Assembly: GCA_900095095.1 (NCBI GenBank)
Contig: FMBT01000331.1
Span: 1 to 64,000, forward strand
Length of the DNA stretch: 64,000 bases
Direction of reading: 5' to 3'
From: Fragilariopsis cylindrus CCMP1102
Lineage: Eukaryota; Bacillariophyta; Bacillariophyceae; Bacillariales; Bacillariaceae
Shown here: one piece after another, positions 20,735-32,203 of the stretch
How positions within the stretch are numbered: position 1 is the stretch's first letter
How the letters are laid out: every line of letters begins with the position of its first letter
Translations under genes and position numbers: made by a program
Notes under the pieces: model-generated
The model's input: only the letters and a program-made list of their open reading frames with translations
Database searches by the model: none
Told to the model about the DNA's origin: nothing

Positions 20735-23608
20735 ATGACAAAGACAACTTCGACAATTGCGAGGAAAAGGTGCACGAGGGATACGAAGTCGAAGCCGTAT
20801 GATGATGTTGTTCCGGTAACAACAACGCTAGGATCAAGAAGAAGAAATTCAACATCAACAAGATCAAGAATGAGAATAAGAAAAACAGCATTCGTAGTAT
20901 TCACCATCACAGTCTTTTTATTACTAGGTGTTGGTTTCGTTCTTGGCACTAATAGCGTTTCTTCGTCATACACATCATACACATCTACAAATCAACAAAG
21001 AAGAAACAAACAGCACCGAAGACAACGACAACGACGCGGAATGTTGTTGTCGTCGTCGTCCGAGAACAACAATAATAGTGACAGTAGTCAATGGGAGATT
21101 GAGGAGATCGAGCAGGAGCAACAAGATCAGGATCAGGTGGGACAACAACAGCAACACCAGCACCAGCATCATCAAATAAATCAATTGAAGGGACGAACGA
21201 AAGATTGGATGTTCAACAACAACAACAAAGATGATGCATCATCGTCGACATCGTCATCGTCATCGTCATCGTTAAGAGGTGTATCATTTACTAATACTTT
21301 CGAAACGGATAAGGGAGATTTACCATCAGCGGATTTTTCCCCTGAAGATTACTATGATGATTATTCTAGTACTACTACTACTCCTCCAACGAATTATTAC
21401 TATTATGAGAATGATTATGACTATGAATATGATGGTGATGATTATTCTACTACTAGTCCCAAAACAAAAGATCCATCCTCACCATGGAAGGATCCACCAT
21501 ATTATTATCGTACTTCTCCACCAACGCCATCACCACAGAAGATAATAACACCAAAACCAAGTCCATGGTATCGTTTCTCAGATCCACCAACTCCACTGCC
21601 GACGACGAACTCAATGCCAATGCCAATGCCAATAATGTCAACTTCAAATAATCCATGGAATGATAACATTGATAATGATAATGATTCAACTACTACTGCT
21701 ACTACTACTACTCCATCATCATCATCACAACCACCACCAAATAGTAGCACTAACAACAACAATGACGATAACAGTAAGCCACCGGTCCGTGTCGATGAAG
21801 TTGATAATAGTGGAGATGCTGTGAATGATATTGATGGTAGTGAAGATAAGGACGGCCAGGACGGGGGTGGTGATGACGATGACGATAACGATAACGACAA
21901 TAACAGCGGCGGCAATGATATCATCGCAATAACAACAACAGCAATGCCAACCCTTCGTCCAACGTCCTCATCGGGACAACCAGCACCATCATCGGGACAA
22001 CCAGCACCATCGGTGGAGCAGTCTAGTCCTTCTTCGAAACCAATACCGAATAATGCTTCTCGTCCATCTTTATTACCGACAGTGCTGATTGGTCCTCCTC
22101 AACCGGAACAGCAACAGCAACAGCAACAACAACAAGAGGAAATATTGATTTGTAAAAATATTGAAGGTCAGAATTCTGAAAGGATTATTAATAATGACAA
22201 TGAGATTAATGATTCTACATTATTTTCGATCTTAGTTTCTGTACAGTACGATAAGTTGCAAGTGACAACAGAAGAATTGACAAATTATCTTGATCTAATG
22301 AATATTCCTGTATCACTTTGGGTTGCCGGATGTGAAACTCAAGCAATGGATTACAGTAGTGATATAATTCTTACTAGTCAAAGAAGTAAAAAGAATAATA
22401 GGACGATACGTCAACGACAACGACAACGACGAATTGAAGATGAAGAATCACAGCAACAAAAAATCTTGGGTACCATATCATACTCAGAGGTCGAATCATG
22501 GAAATTAAGATCATCATGCGATGCTGCTACACCAGATATTTCTTGTGATAAATTTAGTAGTCGTGCTATTATCTTCGAATTGGACGATGATGGTGGTAGT
22601 ATTCCGGAAGAAATTATACGGAATCGTATATATGCTGCTCTTGATAGATTTAATTATTTAGTTACAGATCAAATTGGTGTGTTTTTTATGGAAATTAATC
22701 CAAATGATACCATCATAGAGGTTGGCGGTTCAAATAGTGATAATGATGATGGACCATCTCCTGATGGTATCAATGATGGTACAACAAATAATGATAAAAA
22801 TATTATATCGTCCAATGATACTGTTGTTATAGTTGGTTCTCTTGCAGCGGGACTTGCAAGTTTACTCTTAGGGATGGTATGTATATTTTGGTGGCGGCGG
22901 CGTTCTGACGACGTTATTTATAAACATTCAAGATTTGATGATGCATCGGAAGACTATTACCAGCCAGACATTTACAATCATAATAATGATTATATTATAG
23001 ACCATCACGACTCGATAGTTTCGACAGAAGAAACAGTCACACCTTCTCCCACTAATACCAATAATACTAGACGACAACGTGTGTATTATAGAGATGATGA
23101 TGATGATGATGATAACAACAATATCGACACTATTGATGAGTCATACATAACGAATGATGAGAATGATTTTGTAGCAAGAGCGATCCCCTTCGATAGTAGT
23201 AGAGAATATCAAGGCACTATCGGATTGTCTACTGTCTGGTCTATGGATGATACCGATGAGAGCTTTGTTGATGAAGCAAACATTAGCAATTATAATAATC
23301 ATAACAATAATGATAATAATGGTCATCCTTTTGATGAACCTGATACAACTAATCTCCAGTCAAATTGGAGATCGCAGTGGGGACATCAGCATAGGGGTAG
23401 TGATGATGGTATTGGTAATGATCTGCACCAACATCGCGCGTGTAGCTCACCGTCGTGTCGGATCTGTGATAGTAGACGGCAACAAGGAATACAAGGAAGA
23501 AGAGGAGAACAATGGTTGGAACAAATCCATATACTGGATAGTCCGGATAGAGTTCCTGGGTACGATCCATCGCGATGGTGCATCAATGGTGATATAGTTC
23601 AGTTATAA
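20735..23608 (+). CDS. Large low-complexity two-pass membrane protein
   Basis: Single-exon protein of 957 residues. A membrane segment or signal anchor is at about 50-72 (TAFVVFTITVFLLLGVGFVLG) after a basic N-terminus. A long disordered region follows, rich in Ser, Thr, Asn, Asp, Gln and Pro (about 85-470), with a Pro/Ser segment containing two copies of SSGQPAP. A folded-looking domain lies at about 470-670 (EILICKNIEGQ, LFSILVSVQYDKL, VSLWVAGCETQAM, RIYAALDRFNYLVTDQIGVF). The second membrane segment is at about 696-720 (VVIVGSLAAGLASLLLGMVCIFWWRRR), followed by an acidic cytosolic tail with runs of Asp and Asn. The layout suggests a cell-surface or silica-vesicle type protein, but I do not recognise the family and see no known silica-related motif. 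Confidence 0.75.
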   Translation: MTKTTSTIARKRCTRDTKSKPYDDVVPVTTTLGSRRRNSTSTRSRMRIRKTAFVVFTITVFLLLGVGFVLGTNSVSSSYTSYTSTNQQRRNKQHRRQRQRRGMLLSSSSENNNNSDSSQWEIEEIEQEQQDQDQVGQQQQHQHQHHQINQLKGRTKDWMFNNNNKDDASSSTSSSSSSSLRGVSFTNTFETDKGDLPSADFSPEDYYDDYSSTTTTPPTNYYYYENDYDYEYDGDDYSTTSPKTKDPSSPWKDPPYYYRTSPPTPSPQKIITPKPSPWYRFSDPPTPLPTTNSMPMPMPIMSTSNNPWNDNIDNDNDSTTTATTTTPSSSSQPPPNSSTNNNNDDNSKPPVRVDEVDNSGDAVNDIDGSEDKDGQDGGGDDDDDNDNDNNSGGNDIIAITTTAMPTLRPTSSSGQPAPSSGQPAPSVEQSSPSSKPIPNNASRPSLLPTVLIGPPQPEQQQQQQQQQEEILICKNIEGQNSERIINNDNEINDSTLFSILVSVQYDKLQVTTEELTNYLDLMNIPVSLWVAGCETQAMDYSSDIILTSQRSKKNNRTIRQRQRQRRIEDEESQQQKILGTISYSEVESWKLRSSCDAATPDISCDKFSSRAIIFELDDDGGSIPEEIIRNRIYAALDRFNYLVTDQIGVFFMEINPNDTIIEVGGSNSDNDDGPSPDGINDGTTNNDKNIISSNDTVVIVGSLAAGLASLLLGMVCIFWWRRRSDDVIYKHSRFDDASEDYYQPDIYNHNNDYIIDHHDSIVSTEETVTPSPTNTNNTRRQRVYYRDDDDDDDNNNIDTIDESYITNDENDFVARAIPFDSSREYQGTIGLSTVWSMDDTDESFVDEANISNYNNHNNNDNNGHPFDEPDTTNLQSNWRSQWGHQHRGSDDGIGNDLHQHRACSSPSCRICDSRRQQGIQGRRGEQWLEQIHILDSPDRVPGYDPSRWCINGDIVQL

Positions 23609-23986
23609 AATGGGATGCGATGTGATTGATCGATAACCAAATAAAGAATTCGAAAAAGTGCAATATAGATAGGCATGTTATTCTTGATTATTTGAATACG
23701 AATTCGTAGTAACTTACGTAGCTGTGCCGGTATAGAAAGGAACGCTTTGAGTCCAGTGTTTTTTTACCACCTATTATTTAAGAAGCTGTTCGATAGTATT
23801 AAATGCATATTCTACAAGTACTACAGTAAAGTTTAATAGCTTCAATTATAAAACTAAAATCTATTTATTTTATATTCATAGTGTCTTCCTAGAAAGCTAA
23901 AAGTTTAGGAAGTAGTGTGTAGTAGCGCTATAGCTGAAATATGTACATTTATTGTTCGTGCTTGTGCTTGTGTTTTGTGTTTGACT
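23609..23986. other. Intergenic between convergent genes
   Basis: Short AT-rich spacer holding the two 3' ends; nothing else recognised. Confidence 0.4.
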
Positions 23987-24973
23987 TTACCCCTCACATG
24001 CTGTTGCGTTTGTTAGACTCGAGATAGAAAAAATATCATCATTGATTATGTTGTTATTACCATCGTCACTTACAGCACGAAAAAAGGATGGTGGAAGGAG
24101 TTCGATTTTATTTGTCTCTTCTTTCTCAATCTCTCTCTCTTTCTCTCTCTCTAGCTTACCGTTAGTATTATTAATATTGATAATAGGGATAGAAAAGGAT
24201 AGAAAAGAAGGCGTCCAATAGTTATAATTATCTGTTTTCAAAAATAATTCAGATGGTGTTTGCTCTGATTCTGGTACAACCACAAAACTTCCATTTCCAT
24301 TACTATTGCCGCCGCAGCTGCTGCTGTTGTTAGAAGATGCACCACCACCGTTACCATCACCAGTGTTATTGGTAGTAATAGAGTTTTTGTTTTGAAAATC
24401 TTCAATGGATTTATTTTGTACTAAATCCGGTCGACCACGTATTAAGAAATCATGTCGACATATACCACGTCTTTTACCATTATAAATCCGTTCAAATCCA
24501 TACAATTGCAGTTGTCGTAAAAATGATTTATATCTCTTTTGATTAAAACCACTTCGTCGTAAGACGTTCACAATTGCTTCCTCACCTCTTCGGCGTACGG
24601 CAACACCATTACCATTATAATCTTTATTCATATTATTTTGATGGGTGTTTGGTAAACCATCTGTATTATCAATATGGATTTTGAATGATCTACCATCTGG
24701 CATCCAACTAATAATATGATCAAATCCAAACTTTTCAGCATTTTGTAACATTTCGTACAACCGTAAAGGAAATAATGGTTTTCTTTTATTCTTTGCATTA
24801 CTGTTGTTTTGTTGACGGTTTGATGATGATGATGATGATGATGATGCTGTTGCTGCTGCTGTTGTAAATGGAATATTGTACATGATGGATGAGTTTTGGT
24901 CTTGTTCTTGTGTTGTGCTGAAGCTGCTGCTGCTGCTGCTGCTACTGCTGTATTGTGTTGTGTTGTGAAGCAT
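23987..24973 (-). CDS. Heat-shock-factor-type DNA-binding protein
   Basis: Predicted transcription factor, single exon, 328 residues. After a Ser/Gln/Asn-rich start, the HSF DNA-binding domain spans about 63-183: FPLRLYEMLQNAEKFGF, IISWMPDGRSFKIH, then VNVLRRSGFNQKRYKSFLRQL (recognition helix region) and LYGFERI. The order and the SFLRQLQLYGF-type motif fit HSF, although an Asn-rich loop of about 25 residues lies between the second and third helices. The region after the domain is Asn/Gly/Ser-rich with no clear leucine-zipper oligomerisation repeat. Diatoms have many HSF genes, mostly of unknown target; this one fits that pattern. Nuclear location is expected. Confidence 0.9.
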   Translation of the reverse strand: MLHNTTQYSSSSSSSSSFSTTQEQDQNSSIMYNIPFTTAAATASSSSSSSSNRQQNNSNAKNKRKPLFPLRLYEMLQNAEKFGFDHIISWMPDGRSFKIHIDNTDGLPNTHQNNMNKDYNGNGVAVRRRGEEAIVNVLRRSGFNQKRYKSFLRQLQLYGFERIYNGKRRGICRHDFLIRGRPDLVQNKSIEDFQNKNSITTNNTGDGNGGGASSNNSSSCGGNSNGNGSFVVVPESEQTPSELFLKTDNYNYWTPSFLSFSIPIININNTNGKLEREKEREIEKEETNKIELLPPSFFRAVSDDGNNNIINDDIFSISSLTNATACEG

Positions 24974-26207
24974 TTTCGAGATTACAGAAAGAAATTTATG
25001 TGAACTTTAATACTTCTAGTCTCGCTCTTTTTGTGAGCGCTCGCTATGTTTTTGTAGCGCTACTCTAGTACACAACTAAAGAATTTAGTGAAATCAATGT
25101 TCTTCTTATATATATGATCGTAATGTAGTCATATTGTTCCTAATCGCTCGTATCATAAGTTATCTGTACTTTTTATTTTGTTGCGAATGAAGAAAGATAA
25201 GAATGAAGACTAAACTGTATGACGATAAACTGTATACAGTGAGAAGAATATGGAGAAAAAAGTCAAATAAAAATATTCGTCAGATTCAGTCTTCTGTGCG
25301 TCCCATTGATAAAAAATGAGTTTGAACTTCAAGGTATGTGCGACTTCTTGCCTTAAATAACTGCTAGGTCCTACGTCAATCGTGTCTTAAACACAGTGTC
25401 ACACTTCAATCGTATGTTAGGTAGTTGGGATTGGAAGAGGCCCTTTAGAAATTCGTCGATTAACAAAAACTTAACGTACTTCTTTTTAAAATACTTGCAA
25501 CACTGACGCGAATTCTCTTTTTAAAATACTTGCAAGCAACATACCGTACGTGAATTAATCCTGCGCTCAGATTATCAATTTTACCAATCGAAAGTTCTCC
25601 TAAAATATTACATAGATTCCATTGTGTGAGCACTATCACATCCATCAATAACAAATATTGCTCAGTTAAGTTATAACATTGTAGTCAAACTTCGTTCTCT
25701 TTATGACTGAAATGAGTTTGTAGCCTACTAAATAAAGTAAATAATATCATAAAAGAAAGAACACAGACTTCAGCAACTGAACTTGTAGCCTACTAAATAA
25801 AGTATATACGGTAATAATAATAGTAAAAATAATAAAGGAGACAGACTTGAACAACTAACTTGTAGTATACTAAACAAAGTAAAATCGAATCAAGACTGCG
25901 TACAGAAACAAAAGGTAATTTTCAAACACGTACTACCAACCACAAATAATGAGGGGGCAGGTAGGCTGCGCTAGGATGGTTGATATACCAAGAGGATGAG
26001 AGATTGTTCTCAAGGAGAGGCAATCCCGTAACTTCAGAGCAAACAACTACTGCTAACTACGAGTATCCATACAGGTAGAAATTATCTAGAGGTGTTGATG
26101 ACCATATAGAAGAGAGAGAGAGAGAGACAGAGAATCAAATTATGATTGCGAGTGCATACTACCTAAGATTTTAGAAATAAAAATAGATAAATAAAACTTT
26201 ATTATTA
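24974..26207. other. Gene-poor spacer with diverged tandem repeats
   Basis: Three related copies of a block with TGTAG...TACTAAA(T/C)AAAGTA occur at about 25720-25745, 25784-25808 and 25860-25885, each about 70 bases apart. A second pair, CTTTTTAAAATACTTGCAA, is at 25481-25500 and 25517-25536. No gene supported. Confidence 0.5.
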
Positions 26208-27045
26208 TTATAATGGTAGGTGGTCAACAGAAAGTAATTTAATATCAAATTGTAATGTAGCAAATGGTGGTACAACAATAATTCCTTTATTTGTACGATA
26301 TCCATCACTACCATAACCATAATCACTCCGACATTGAATAGTAAATGTATTACCAATATCAGCATCTTGTAATGATGACAAAAGTAAGGATATTGCTTGA
26401 ATTGGTTTTTTCTTTGGATGATTTATTATAAATTCATAATATTGATGTGGTTGTAAATTTGGATTTGTAGTACTTGAATCAAATATATATCCATGTTGAT
26501 ATTCTTTATTTGTATTACGTAATCGTTTCACAGCCATTATTGTTTTCTTACATTGTATTTTACTTAAACTATTATCAGACAATTCTGATACGTATTGTTC
26601 TGTAAATATAGTTTCATCTAATAGGATTGATCCATTAATATTATGTTCTTGAAATGAATTAGCTAATAATTCATATAATCCCTGTTGTTCTTCTAACCAA
26701 CATTCTAATACATCTTGTGTCGTCCATGATGATATACCACCCATACTACCACTACCACTACCACAACTATTATTTTCATTGTCATTATCATTATCATTGT
26801 CATTGTCATTGTCATTATCCATTACTAATCTACCAACATATTCAATTCGTACTAACGATCCTGGTTTTAATAATGACGCTGACGCCGCAGTAGTAGAATC
26901 AGTATCATCATCCTTTGTTATTGTTGATAACAACGACGACGACGACGAGGATGATGCTTTCTTTTCTGTTGAAATTCTTTTTAAACGGACAGGTGCAGTA
27001 TCGTCCTCTGGAACAAGATTCGTCCATATCACTTTTACTTTTTTT

Positions 27046-27078
<33 letters not shown>

Positions 27079-27428
27079 ACTCCAGCACTCATTGATGAAA
27101 CAAAGTTCTGATTATTGCCGCTGCTTCTGCTACTGCTACTGCTGCTGCTGCTGCTGATGGGTGAATTTATATCGCTTCTGTTTCTGTTTCTGATAATGCT
27201 GCTGCTGCTGCTGCTTCTGCTGCTTCTGATTTTAATTGGTATTGTACTAGTTGTAAAACCGTGAGTAGTGATATTATCCGTACTACAAAAGCAACATAAT
27301 ACTATTAAAACGAATTTTAATGACCATCGCTCTGATGATATTGATGATGATCGCGATCTCGATGACGGTAACGACGACGACGGCAACAAAAAAGAAGAAG
27401 TCGTCGTCTTCATCATGAAACTATGCAT
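26208..27428 (-). CDS. FKBP-type peptidyl-prolyl isomerase domain with inserted SAM domain, probably plastid-targeted
   Basis: Single exon; the first ATG is at 27428, giving 406 residues. A hydrophobic segment (about 37-50, LKFVLIVLCCFCSTD) is followed by THGFTTS, a plausible Gly-Phe version of the complex-plastid cleavage motif, then a Ser/Arg-rich transit-like region. The FKBP fold begins at about 187-205 (PGSLVRIEYVGRLV), is interrupted by a SAM domain at about 230-302 (WTTQDVLECWLEE ... SLSKIQCKKTIMAVKRL), and resumes at about 310-406 (YIFDSSTTNP, DIGNTFTIQCRSDYGYG, VVPPFATLQFDIKLLSVD). The pocket FDSS and DYGYG segments are kept, but the tryptophan that normally closes the FKBP pocket appears to be replaced, so isomerase activity is doubtful. 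Asp runs and a DN repeat lie in the linkers. Confidence 0.75.
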
Positions 27429-27959
27429 ATTCAATAGATGATGATGATGATGATGTGTGATCAGAATCGAATTGAATCGAATTGAATTGGAGAATGTTCT
27501 GAGAGAGGAATGCTCCTGTCGCTCTCTATTGTTTTGTTTTGTTTGGGCTTGTTTTGCTGACGTCCATGTAATGTGTTAGTGACTCACCACTTGACTCAAT
27601 GACATCACTTCCGCTCTACGTAGTAATGCTCTACGTAGTAATGGTACAGTACTAGTAAGTTAGTTAAGAACTCCAAGAATTCTGTTACTAGTACAGTCAC
27701 CTTTGAGTCTTGGAAAAAAATATAAATAGTGCTTCTCCACTTTCAATTTTTGTTTCATTTCAGGATTTACTGTATTGACACTCACACATTTTTGACATTT
27801 GAACATCGTCACAGTTGACATATGAACTTACATACTGTCATAGAACAGTACGTTATGAAAGAAAGAAACGACGAGTAGACAGACGACCAACCAACGATAG
27901 ACACAGTAGGGGCGAGAGGTGTTGGCAGTACAGTCTGTCAGTCATGAACACCATCAAAA
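27429..27959. other. Intergenic
   Basis: Divergent promoter region; a duplicated CTCTACGTAGTAATG occurs at 27613-27640. Nothing else recognised. Confidence 0.4.
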
Positions 27960-28665
27960 CGCCGAGAGAATGCATTGTGTGATGATGATGATGATGATGC
28001 TCCAGACAAGAATAACGAACTCGATACAGAATATTCCGATGTTGACAATGACAATAACAAACGAAAACTAATAAGGACAGGGAAAAATGCATATAAATAT
28101 AATAAGAATTGGAATGTAATGTTCGAACGACTTGTTTCATACGAAACACAGCACAATTTGACCACATGATCACTGTACAGAATTGAAGCTATGTTAGATC
28201 ATCGTGTGAATCTTTTAAATTCCATCGGATTTGTTTGGAATCAATTAGATAGCACATTGGATGTAATGTTCCAAAGACTCGGTATGTACAAAAAGTAACA
28301 CGGATCAACGCTAGTCCCCAAAATGTAGGAAGAAGATCTGAAAACTTAGAAGGTGGGTTAAAGCTCAACGGGAAAATTACAACAACAACAAACTTTCTGT
28401 AGAGCGAATCAAACGTCTTGAATCGATTGTCTTCATTTTTCGGGATGTGTATGAAGTGAATTGGATGAAGATGTTTAATCGACTTGTGCTGTATAAGAAA
28501 CAGCATAAATCAACTAATATACGACACGCTTACACTGATGAAAATAATGGTAGTCATCTTTGCGCATGGGCTGCGACACAACGAACTAAATTGAAGAAGG
28601 GCAAGTTATTAAAAGAACGAATGGACCTTCTAAATTCCATCGATTTTGCGTGGGTGGGAAGGTAA
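27960..28665 (+). pseudogene. Decayed helicase-associated (HA) domain gene
   Basis: A broken copy of the intact gene at 30767-32203. Recognisable pieces in order are NWNVMFERLVSYETQHN (near 28110), MLDHRVNLLNSIGFVWN (near 28193), DVMFQRLGMYKK (near 28258), and a final HA-like unit MFNRLVLYKKQHKSTNIRHA ... MDLLNSIDFAWVG (28468-28662). Between them are several in-frame stops and frame changes, which cover the second HA unit. The end still matches the end of the intact paralogue. Separated from it by the ankyrin-type gene on the other strand. HA units are short Trp-anchored helical repeats found in many diatom proteins; their function is not established. Confidence 0.8.
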
Positions 28666-28838
28666 AAAAAAGATTTCACGTCGACGATAGATAAAAATAA
28701 TAGTAACGATTGTAGTTGCTGGCTGTGACATCAATCATTACTCATTACTCATGACAATAAGAAGGAACGAAGAGGTATTTTGTAATGCTATAGTAATAGT
28801 AGTAGTAGTAAAAAACTCTGGTCGGTCGTGATTTTGTT

Positions 28839-30146
28839 TCATAATTTTCTCTTTCGTTTCATGTTCGAAGACAACGTTCTTCTAACCAATATGTCATTGT
28901 TTCCATCATTCCGCTCATCGCCACCGTCATCATAATCATTGTCATCATTGTCATCATCGTCTTCGTTGTTGTTGTTGTTGTTGTTGTTCGATCCCACCGC
29001 TTCCCCTGGCGTTGGTGTTGATGATAGTAATTCTACCAACACGTCTGGTTGTCTCCGTAACAAAAAGTATACACAATCTAAATGAATATTTTCGTCGATA
29101 GCTGCCATAACCAATGCCTCTACAGTATTGATGGATGTATTATTATTGTCCGAAGAAGAAGAAGAATAACGAGTGAGAACATCTTCAGTAATTTTCATCA
29201 CTTTACCACGAAGTTTTGTTTTCATGAAAGCTATTTGGATTGGTGTCTTGCCGTTATTGTCTTTCATGAATAGCAAACTAATTCCTTTCTTCTTTGGATA
29301 GTAACGAATTCCATATTCGAATACGGCCTGAGATGCGTGAATGGAAGACATACTCACGGCACGATGAAGTGGAACATATCCAAACTCATCGGGACGAATC
29401 AATACAAATGGATACCATTCAACTAAAAATTGAAATCTTTTTCTTGGGAAAATAGATTGATGGCACATTCTCATCAATAGACCGTGAATATATATATCTT
29501 CTTTTTGGAAATGACCCACCTGTCTCAATTGTACCATTACATTAAGATGTGCGTCGTCGATGAGTTCATGGTTTTCCCGATCTCTAGCTACTGCCATGGT
29601 ATTAGCAGATGAAAGGAGTTGCAACATATTAACATGATATTTATCTCCAATCAATAACCCACCTCTCTCCTGTTCCTCAAACAAGTCAAACTCTATTGCT
29701 AACCGAACTACGAGAGGGACAAAAGATACGGCCTTTAAATTGCACTTCCAGATATTGCTTCCGGAGCGTGTGTAGGCTAGTAATTCAACTGGATAAAAAC
29801 GGTAACCATGCGTAGCTTTTTTTCTTCTTGATAATAGTTCAGGGAAGAATCTAAGAGCAGTTTCAACTTCAGCTTCTGTATCACGATTACTATCCAGACC
29901 AAAATAATCATCAGCTTCGACGTCATCGTCACAAAGCATATCATGAATGTCATTTCCTAAATTCTCAAGGAATGCACGTGCTAATTCATTAATTTTATTT
30001 CTTGACCGCAATGAAAATTCACCCTTTCGTTGAAGGATTGGAATTAATTTATCTACAATAATTTCGTCATAATATCAATCGTCGTCTCGTAGCTGATGAT
30101 CGTCATGGTCGTCATTCCTGTCGCTATCACTTTCACTGTCGTTCAT
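28839..30146 (-). CDS. Ankyrin-type repeat protein with an in-frame TGA near its start
   Basis: The long open frame reads from about 30074 down to 28839. Upstream, an ATG at 30146 opens an Asp/Ser-rich segment (MNDSESDSDRNDDHDDHQ) in the same frame, but codon 24 (30075-30077 on the plus strand) is TGA. After it the sequence continues in coding style (YYDEIIVDKLIPILQRKG, then NKINELARAFLENLGND). No ATG lies between the TGA and about residue 145 that would make a convincing start. The protein would have about 435 residues, with ankyrin-like units such as FGYVPLHRAVSMSSIHASQA and DNNGKTPIQIAFMKT, and an Asn/Asp-rich end. Diatoms have a large family of this type with unknown roles. Nonsense mutation, assembly error and missed intron are all possible. 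Confidence 0.7.
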
Positions 30147-30766
30147 ATTATTACTCCAGCTCTTCCTCTTTGTCTACTTCCTTCCGTTTATGGGCAGATA
30201 AAAACTAAAATAAAGCGATGTTCAGTCCACATACAACAGTTCCGATAGCTGAATCGGGGGGATAGAGGGACATCAACATCACGTGATAATTTCGAGATTT
30301 AAAAGGGGGTGCAAAAACTTTGTAGGACAGCTTGAAGCTACCGTATGACAGCAAATACTTCGCGGGGGAGGAGAGGACAAAAACAAAAGTGGGGGGGGGG
30401 GGGGGTAGCCATGATCCCAGCACCTTCAACCTCTACTTCACATCACGACATCTCACTTCTTTCGAACAAGAACAACGCTTGCTTCACTAAACATGCCATT
30501 TACAATCTACAACTAGTTAAAAAATAAAAAGATAAAAATCTTCCTCCGTTTACGCCATCGTCCATCGCATCATCAAGTGACTGTTGTTCAAGTCAAAAGT
30601 AACTGTTACAGTACGTAAAAACAGCGGATCAACAAACAATTATAGCAGAGAGTGAGAGAGAGAGAAAGAGAGAGAGAGTCCTGTTGTTTTATTTCGATAT
30701 CAGCATTATCACAAGTAGATTCGATTCGATTCGATTCGATTCGATTCGATTCGATTCATCGTCATC
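30147..30766. other. Intergenic with G run and microsatellites
   Basis: A 15-base G run lies at 30391-30405, a GAGA tract at 30650-30680 and a TTCGA pentamer repeat at 30720-30757 just upstream of the HA gene start. No gene supported. Confidence 0.5.
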
Positions 30767-31425
30767 ATGAATATCAAAACAGAAGCTGTAGTTTCATCCA
30801 AAAACGATGTTCCAAGAATTCACGTAAAGAAAGAAGAAGAAGAAGAAGAAGATCGCGATAATGATGACCACAACAGCAGCAACAACTATGATGGCGCCGC
30901 TACTGGAACTGCTGGTAGAAGGACATGTGGGTTCGAACAAGTAAAAGCCAAGAAGGAGGAGGAAGAAGAAAAGGGAGACGACAGCAACAACAATAATAAC
31001 AATAATCCCGCAGAAATTAATAATTGCAGCAACAGGAAAAACAACAATGATCATAATAACGACGATTATGCAGATTGGAAGGTTGGGAATTGGTGTTGGG
31101 TATTATCACCCTCTACTACTACTACGACAAATACAAATGCAAATGCAAATGCTACTGCCATCCCATCAGCCACATCCAGTAGTAGTAGTAGTAGTAGTAC
31201 AAGTACAAGTATTAGTAGAAAGAGAACCGCAGCATTAAGAAGTCGCAACACGACGTCCATCATGAAGGAGGATACACTGAAAAGCAAGAAGACAAGATTA
31301 TTACCTCCTATTCCTCCTCCTCCATCAAATAATAGACACGCTACCACCGTCAAGCGAGAAGAAGAAGAAGAAGAAGAAAGTGTATGTTACAATGATGAAG
31401 TTAACAACAAGGCTAATAGTGATTA

Positions 31426-31456
<31 letters not shown>

Positions 31457-32203
31457 TACGAATCATGGACGGAAGGGAGTTGGTGTTTGATTTTACCTAC
31501 CGGTAGTAGTAGTAGTACTCGCACGGTTGCGAACATCAAATACACAAAGAAGCAAAATAATCAATGGAATGAAATGTTCCACCGACTTATTTCCTACAAA
31601 AATCAGCACAATTCCACCTCTGTTCCCTACAATTATACAGCTGATCTGAAACTTGCAACCTGGGTAGAAACTCAGCGAGCAAACTGCAGAAATAATTCAA
31701 TGTCAGATCATCGTGTGAATCTTTTACATTCTATCGGATTTGTTTGGAATGCACAAGATAATAAATGGGATGAATTGTTCCAGAGACTCGTTGCGTACAA
31801 AAACCAGCACAATGGATCAACGTTAGTTCCAAAAGAGTGTGAAGCTGATACTAAACTTGGAAGATGGGTACATTGGCAACGATATAACTATAGAATCAAA
31901 ATGATCTCCGTACATCGGATTGAACGTCTTGAATCGATTGGCTTTGTTATGAATGCAACGTATGCATGTGTACTTGATGGGAAGTGGATGGAGACGTATG
32001 ATCGACTTGTGGCGTATAAGAAACAACACAAGTCAACTCATGTGCCACATACTTACAGTGATGAAAATAATGATATTCGTCTTGGCAGATGGGTTGCGAC
32101 ACAACGAACTGCGTTCAATCAGAAAAAGTTACTGGAAAAGCGAAAGGACCTTTTAAATTCTATCGATTTTGCATGGGAAGGTAAAATAGGACGACCACGA
32201 TAA
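30767..32203 (+). CDS. Helicase-associated (HA) domain repeat protein
   Basis: Single exon, 478 residues, intact. Residues 1-260 are low complexity: acidic Glu and Asp runs, Asn runs, Ser/Thr runs and basic patches (RKRTAALRSRN; a nuclear signal is plausible). Three HA units follow at about 265-327 (NQWNEMFHRLISYKNQHN ... VNLLHSIGFVW), 332-400 (NKWDELFQRLVAYKNQHN ... IERLESIGFVM) and 405-475 (GKWMETYDRLVAYKKQHK ... DLLNSIDFAWEG). Each has the W...F/Y..L..Y...H core, a central LGRWV-type segment and a terminal LxxIxFxW. Stand-alone HA proteins are abundant in diatoms and other stramenopiles; they are thought to bind nucleic acid but this is not established. Its decayed paralogue is at 27960-28665. 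Confidence 0.85.
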
